Below, piece after piece: positions 34,477-35,674 of a DNA stretch of 35,674 bases (positions within the stretch are counted from its first letter, which is position 1; each line of letters opens with the position of its first letter). The translations under genes were made by a program, and so were the position numbers. The notes under the pieces are model-generated. The model was given only the letters and a program-made list of their open reading frames with translations. It did not search any database and was not told where the DNA came from. The stretch comes from Oscillospiraceae bacterium (lineage in GTDB: Bacteria > Bacillota_A > Clostridia > Oscillospirales > Oscillospiraceae), in contig SVLP01000027.1 in NCBI GenBank assembly GCA_015067895.1, forward strand, positions 1 through 35,674. Direction: 5' to 3'.

Positions 34477-35325
34477 ATGGGCATCTATTCCGATGTTTTA
34501 CTGACCGTTGACTTTGACCGGACGCTGACAGCGCCGGATTCTTCCATCCCGGAGCGCAACATCGAGGCCATCAATTATTTCATCGAAAACGGCGGAGCCT
34601 TCACCGTCAACACGGGCCGCAGTGTGCCCATGTACTCCAGCAAGCTCGACCTTGTGCCGGTTAACGCCCCGCTGCTGCTGTACAACGGCTCCGCCGCCTA
34701 TGATAAGGAGCGCAAGGAATTCACCTTCGCCACGCCCATCGACCTTCCCATGGTGGACACCCTGCGCAAGACCATGGAGCTCTTTCCCGGCTACGCGGTG
34801 GAGCTCCAGGGCCTGGAGTCCCACTACCTCTTCGAGGATAACGAAATGTGGATGAAGTACAACATCCACAACGGCTGTCCCTGGGAGTTCCGCCGTCTGG
34901 AGGATGCCCCCGGCCCCTTCCTGAAGTTCACCATCTACGGCGAATTCCGGGATGTGACCGTGGCCGACCTGTATAATGGAAGCCCCGAGGAGTTCGCCGC
35001 CTTCGATGCCATCCACGAGAAACTGGAGGAGGTCTTCGGAGACAAGTGCGTGGTCTTCCGGGCCGCCAACCGGATCATCGACATCCATGCAAAGGGCGTC
35101 AGCAAGGCCAAATCCGCCCGGCGGCTCCAGGCGGAGCTGGGAAGAAAGATCCTCGTCTGCGTGGGCGACGGCGAGAACGACGTGAACATGCTCGAAGACG
35201 CCGACTACGCCTTCTGCCCCGGCGACGCCATCATCCGGGATCGCTTCGAGAATGTCTGCGATTGCGCCCAGGGCGCGGTGGCTGATGTGATCTACAAAAA
35301 AATCCCGGAAATTTTGTCGAAATAA
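34477..35325 (+). CDS. HAD-superfamily phosphatase, Cof-like (class IIB)
   Basis: A 282-residue hydrolase. Motif I is VDFDRTLT (Asp12 nucleophile, Asp14), the N-terminal acceptor region is VNTGRS, and motif IV is GDGENDVNML near residue 232, followed by a Cof-type C-terminus. The class IIB cap lies between. Such enzymes dephosphorylate sugar phosphates or cofactor intermediates; the substrate is not evident. AAGGAGG lies 9 bp before the ATG. No operon partner. Confidence 0.9.
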   Translation: MGIYSDVLLTVDFDRTLTAPDSSIPERNIEAINYFIENGGAFTVNTGRSVPMYSSKLDLVPVNAPLLLYNGSAAYDKERKEFTFATPIDLPMVDTLRKTMELFPGYAVELQGLESHYLFEDNEMWMKYNIHNGCPWEFRRLEDAPGPFLKFTIYGEFRDVTVADLYNGSPEEFAAFDAIHEKLEEVFGDKCVVFRAANRIIDIHAKGVSKAKSARRLQAELGRKILVCVGDGENDVNMLEDADYAFCPGDAIIRDRFENVCDCAQGAVADVIYKKIPEILSK

Positions 35326-35329
35326 CCCC

Positions 35330-35443
35330 CTTGCCTCCCCCACAGGGGGAGGGGAACCGCGTAAGCGGTGGAGGGGGTGTAGTTCTAATGATAGGACACT
35401 CCCCCAGTCAGCTGACGCTGACAGCCCCCTCTCGGAGGGGGCC
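35330..35443. repeat. Interspersed repeat, Y family, copy 4 (inverted)
   Basis: CTTGCCTCCCCCACAGGGGG ... CCGCGTAAGCGG ... TCAGCTGACGCTGACAG ... CCCTCTCGGAGGGGGCC, the reverse of copies 1-3. It directly follows the HAD gene stop. Confidence 0.85.
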
Positions 35444-35489
35444 GAGTTTGCTGAATTTGCGTAAATTCGGATTATTCGTGAATTTATAC

Positions 35490-35518
35490 TTGACAAAAAG
35501 AATCGTCTGTGTTATGAT
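35490..35518 (+). promoter_or_regulatory. Promoter of the tRNA cluster
   Basis: TTGACA (35490-35495), a 17-bp spacer, and TATGAT (35513-35518) preceded by TGT (extended -10), 29 bp before tRNA-Gly. Confidence 0.88.
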
Positions 35519-35547
35519 TTCCTGGCTGAGAACGCAAAACAGCTTAC

Positions 35548-35621
35548 GCGGGTGTAGTTCAATGGTAGAACACCAGCCTTCCAAGCTGGATACGCGGGTC
35601 CGATTCCCGTCACCCGCTCCA
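35548..35621 (+). tRNA. tRNA-Gly (anticodon TCC)
   Basis: Acceptor arms GCGGGTG / CACCCGC, D-arm with AATGGTAGAAC, anticodon stem CCAGC / GCTGG with loop CTTCCAA (anticodon TCC), T-arm GGGTCCGATTCCC, and an encoded CCA. All four arms pair. Confidence 0.97.
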
Positions 35622-35629
35622 TTTTATAT

Positions 35630-35674
<45 letters not shown>

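Overview
The window looks like the replication-origin neighbourhood of a GC-rich member of the Clostridia, most likely a gut Oscillospiraceae/Ruminococcaceae relative. The evidence is the dnaA-dnaN-yaaA-recF-gyrB-gyrA gene string, a GlgC/GlgD/GlgA glycogen operon of Firmicutes type, a Noc-type ParB protein, near-consensus SigA promoters (TTGACA-N17-TATAAT style, often with an extended -10) and strong AGGAGG ribosome binding sites. The species assignment is inference.

Layout. 1-2842 (+): end of glgC, then glgD and glgA, closed by a perfect-stem terminator. 2903-3593: two tandem copies of a compact convergent-transcription cassette. Each encodes a 29-30 residue hydrophobic peptide on the minus strand and a short antisense RNA on the plus strand, which is the architecture of a type I toxin-antitoxin system. 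3643-5478 (-): proC and noc. 5688-9633 (+): a MarR regulator and a heterodimeric ABC exporter. 9966-14255 (-): a three-gene NuoE/NuoF/GltD-like flavin complex resembling the Sporomusa-type (Stn) electron-bifurcating transhydrogenase. 14697-17387 (+): a LacI-family regulator with a palindromic operator, then malQ. 17447-18598: a repeat-rich island with a small unknown gene and a DUF559 nuclease. 18604-28395 (-): rnhA, gyrA, gyrB, an inserted GIY-YIG nuclease gene, recF, yaaA, dnaN, the DnaA-box region and dnaA. 28721-31008 (-): a CitA/CitB-type two-component system. 31155-32003 (-): a PHP phosphoesterase. 32158-35325 (+): a Cys-rich micro-protein, lspA, an RluD-type pseudouridine synthase and a HAD phosphatase. 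35548 to the end: tRNA-Gly(TCC) and the 5' part of tRNA-Arg(TCT).

How the genes work together. glgCDA makes glycogen from glucose-1-phosphate and malQ remodels maltodextrins; the LacI-type regulator beside malQ may control it. The Stn-like complex would balance NADH, NADPH and ferredoxin in a fermenter. The dnaA-gyrA block is the classical initiation, clamp, repair and supercoiling set, with noc nearby.

Most unusual content. (1) The tandem type I toxin-antitoxin cassettes, with base changes that keep stems and loops that diverge between copies. (2) A family of REP-like ends (TGTCATTGCGA...GGCAATCTCC) arranged as terminal inverted repeats around three different cargoes: a GIY-YIG endonuclease gene, a conserved non-coding core of about 85 bp (two copies in opposite orientation), and a 40-bp spacer. 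(3) At least three further interspersed palindromic repeat families; one lies inside the noc reading frame and others surround the DUF559 gene and the origin.
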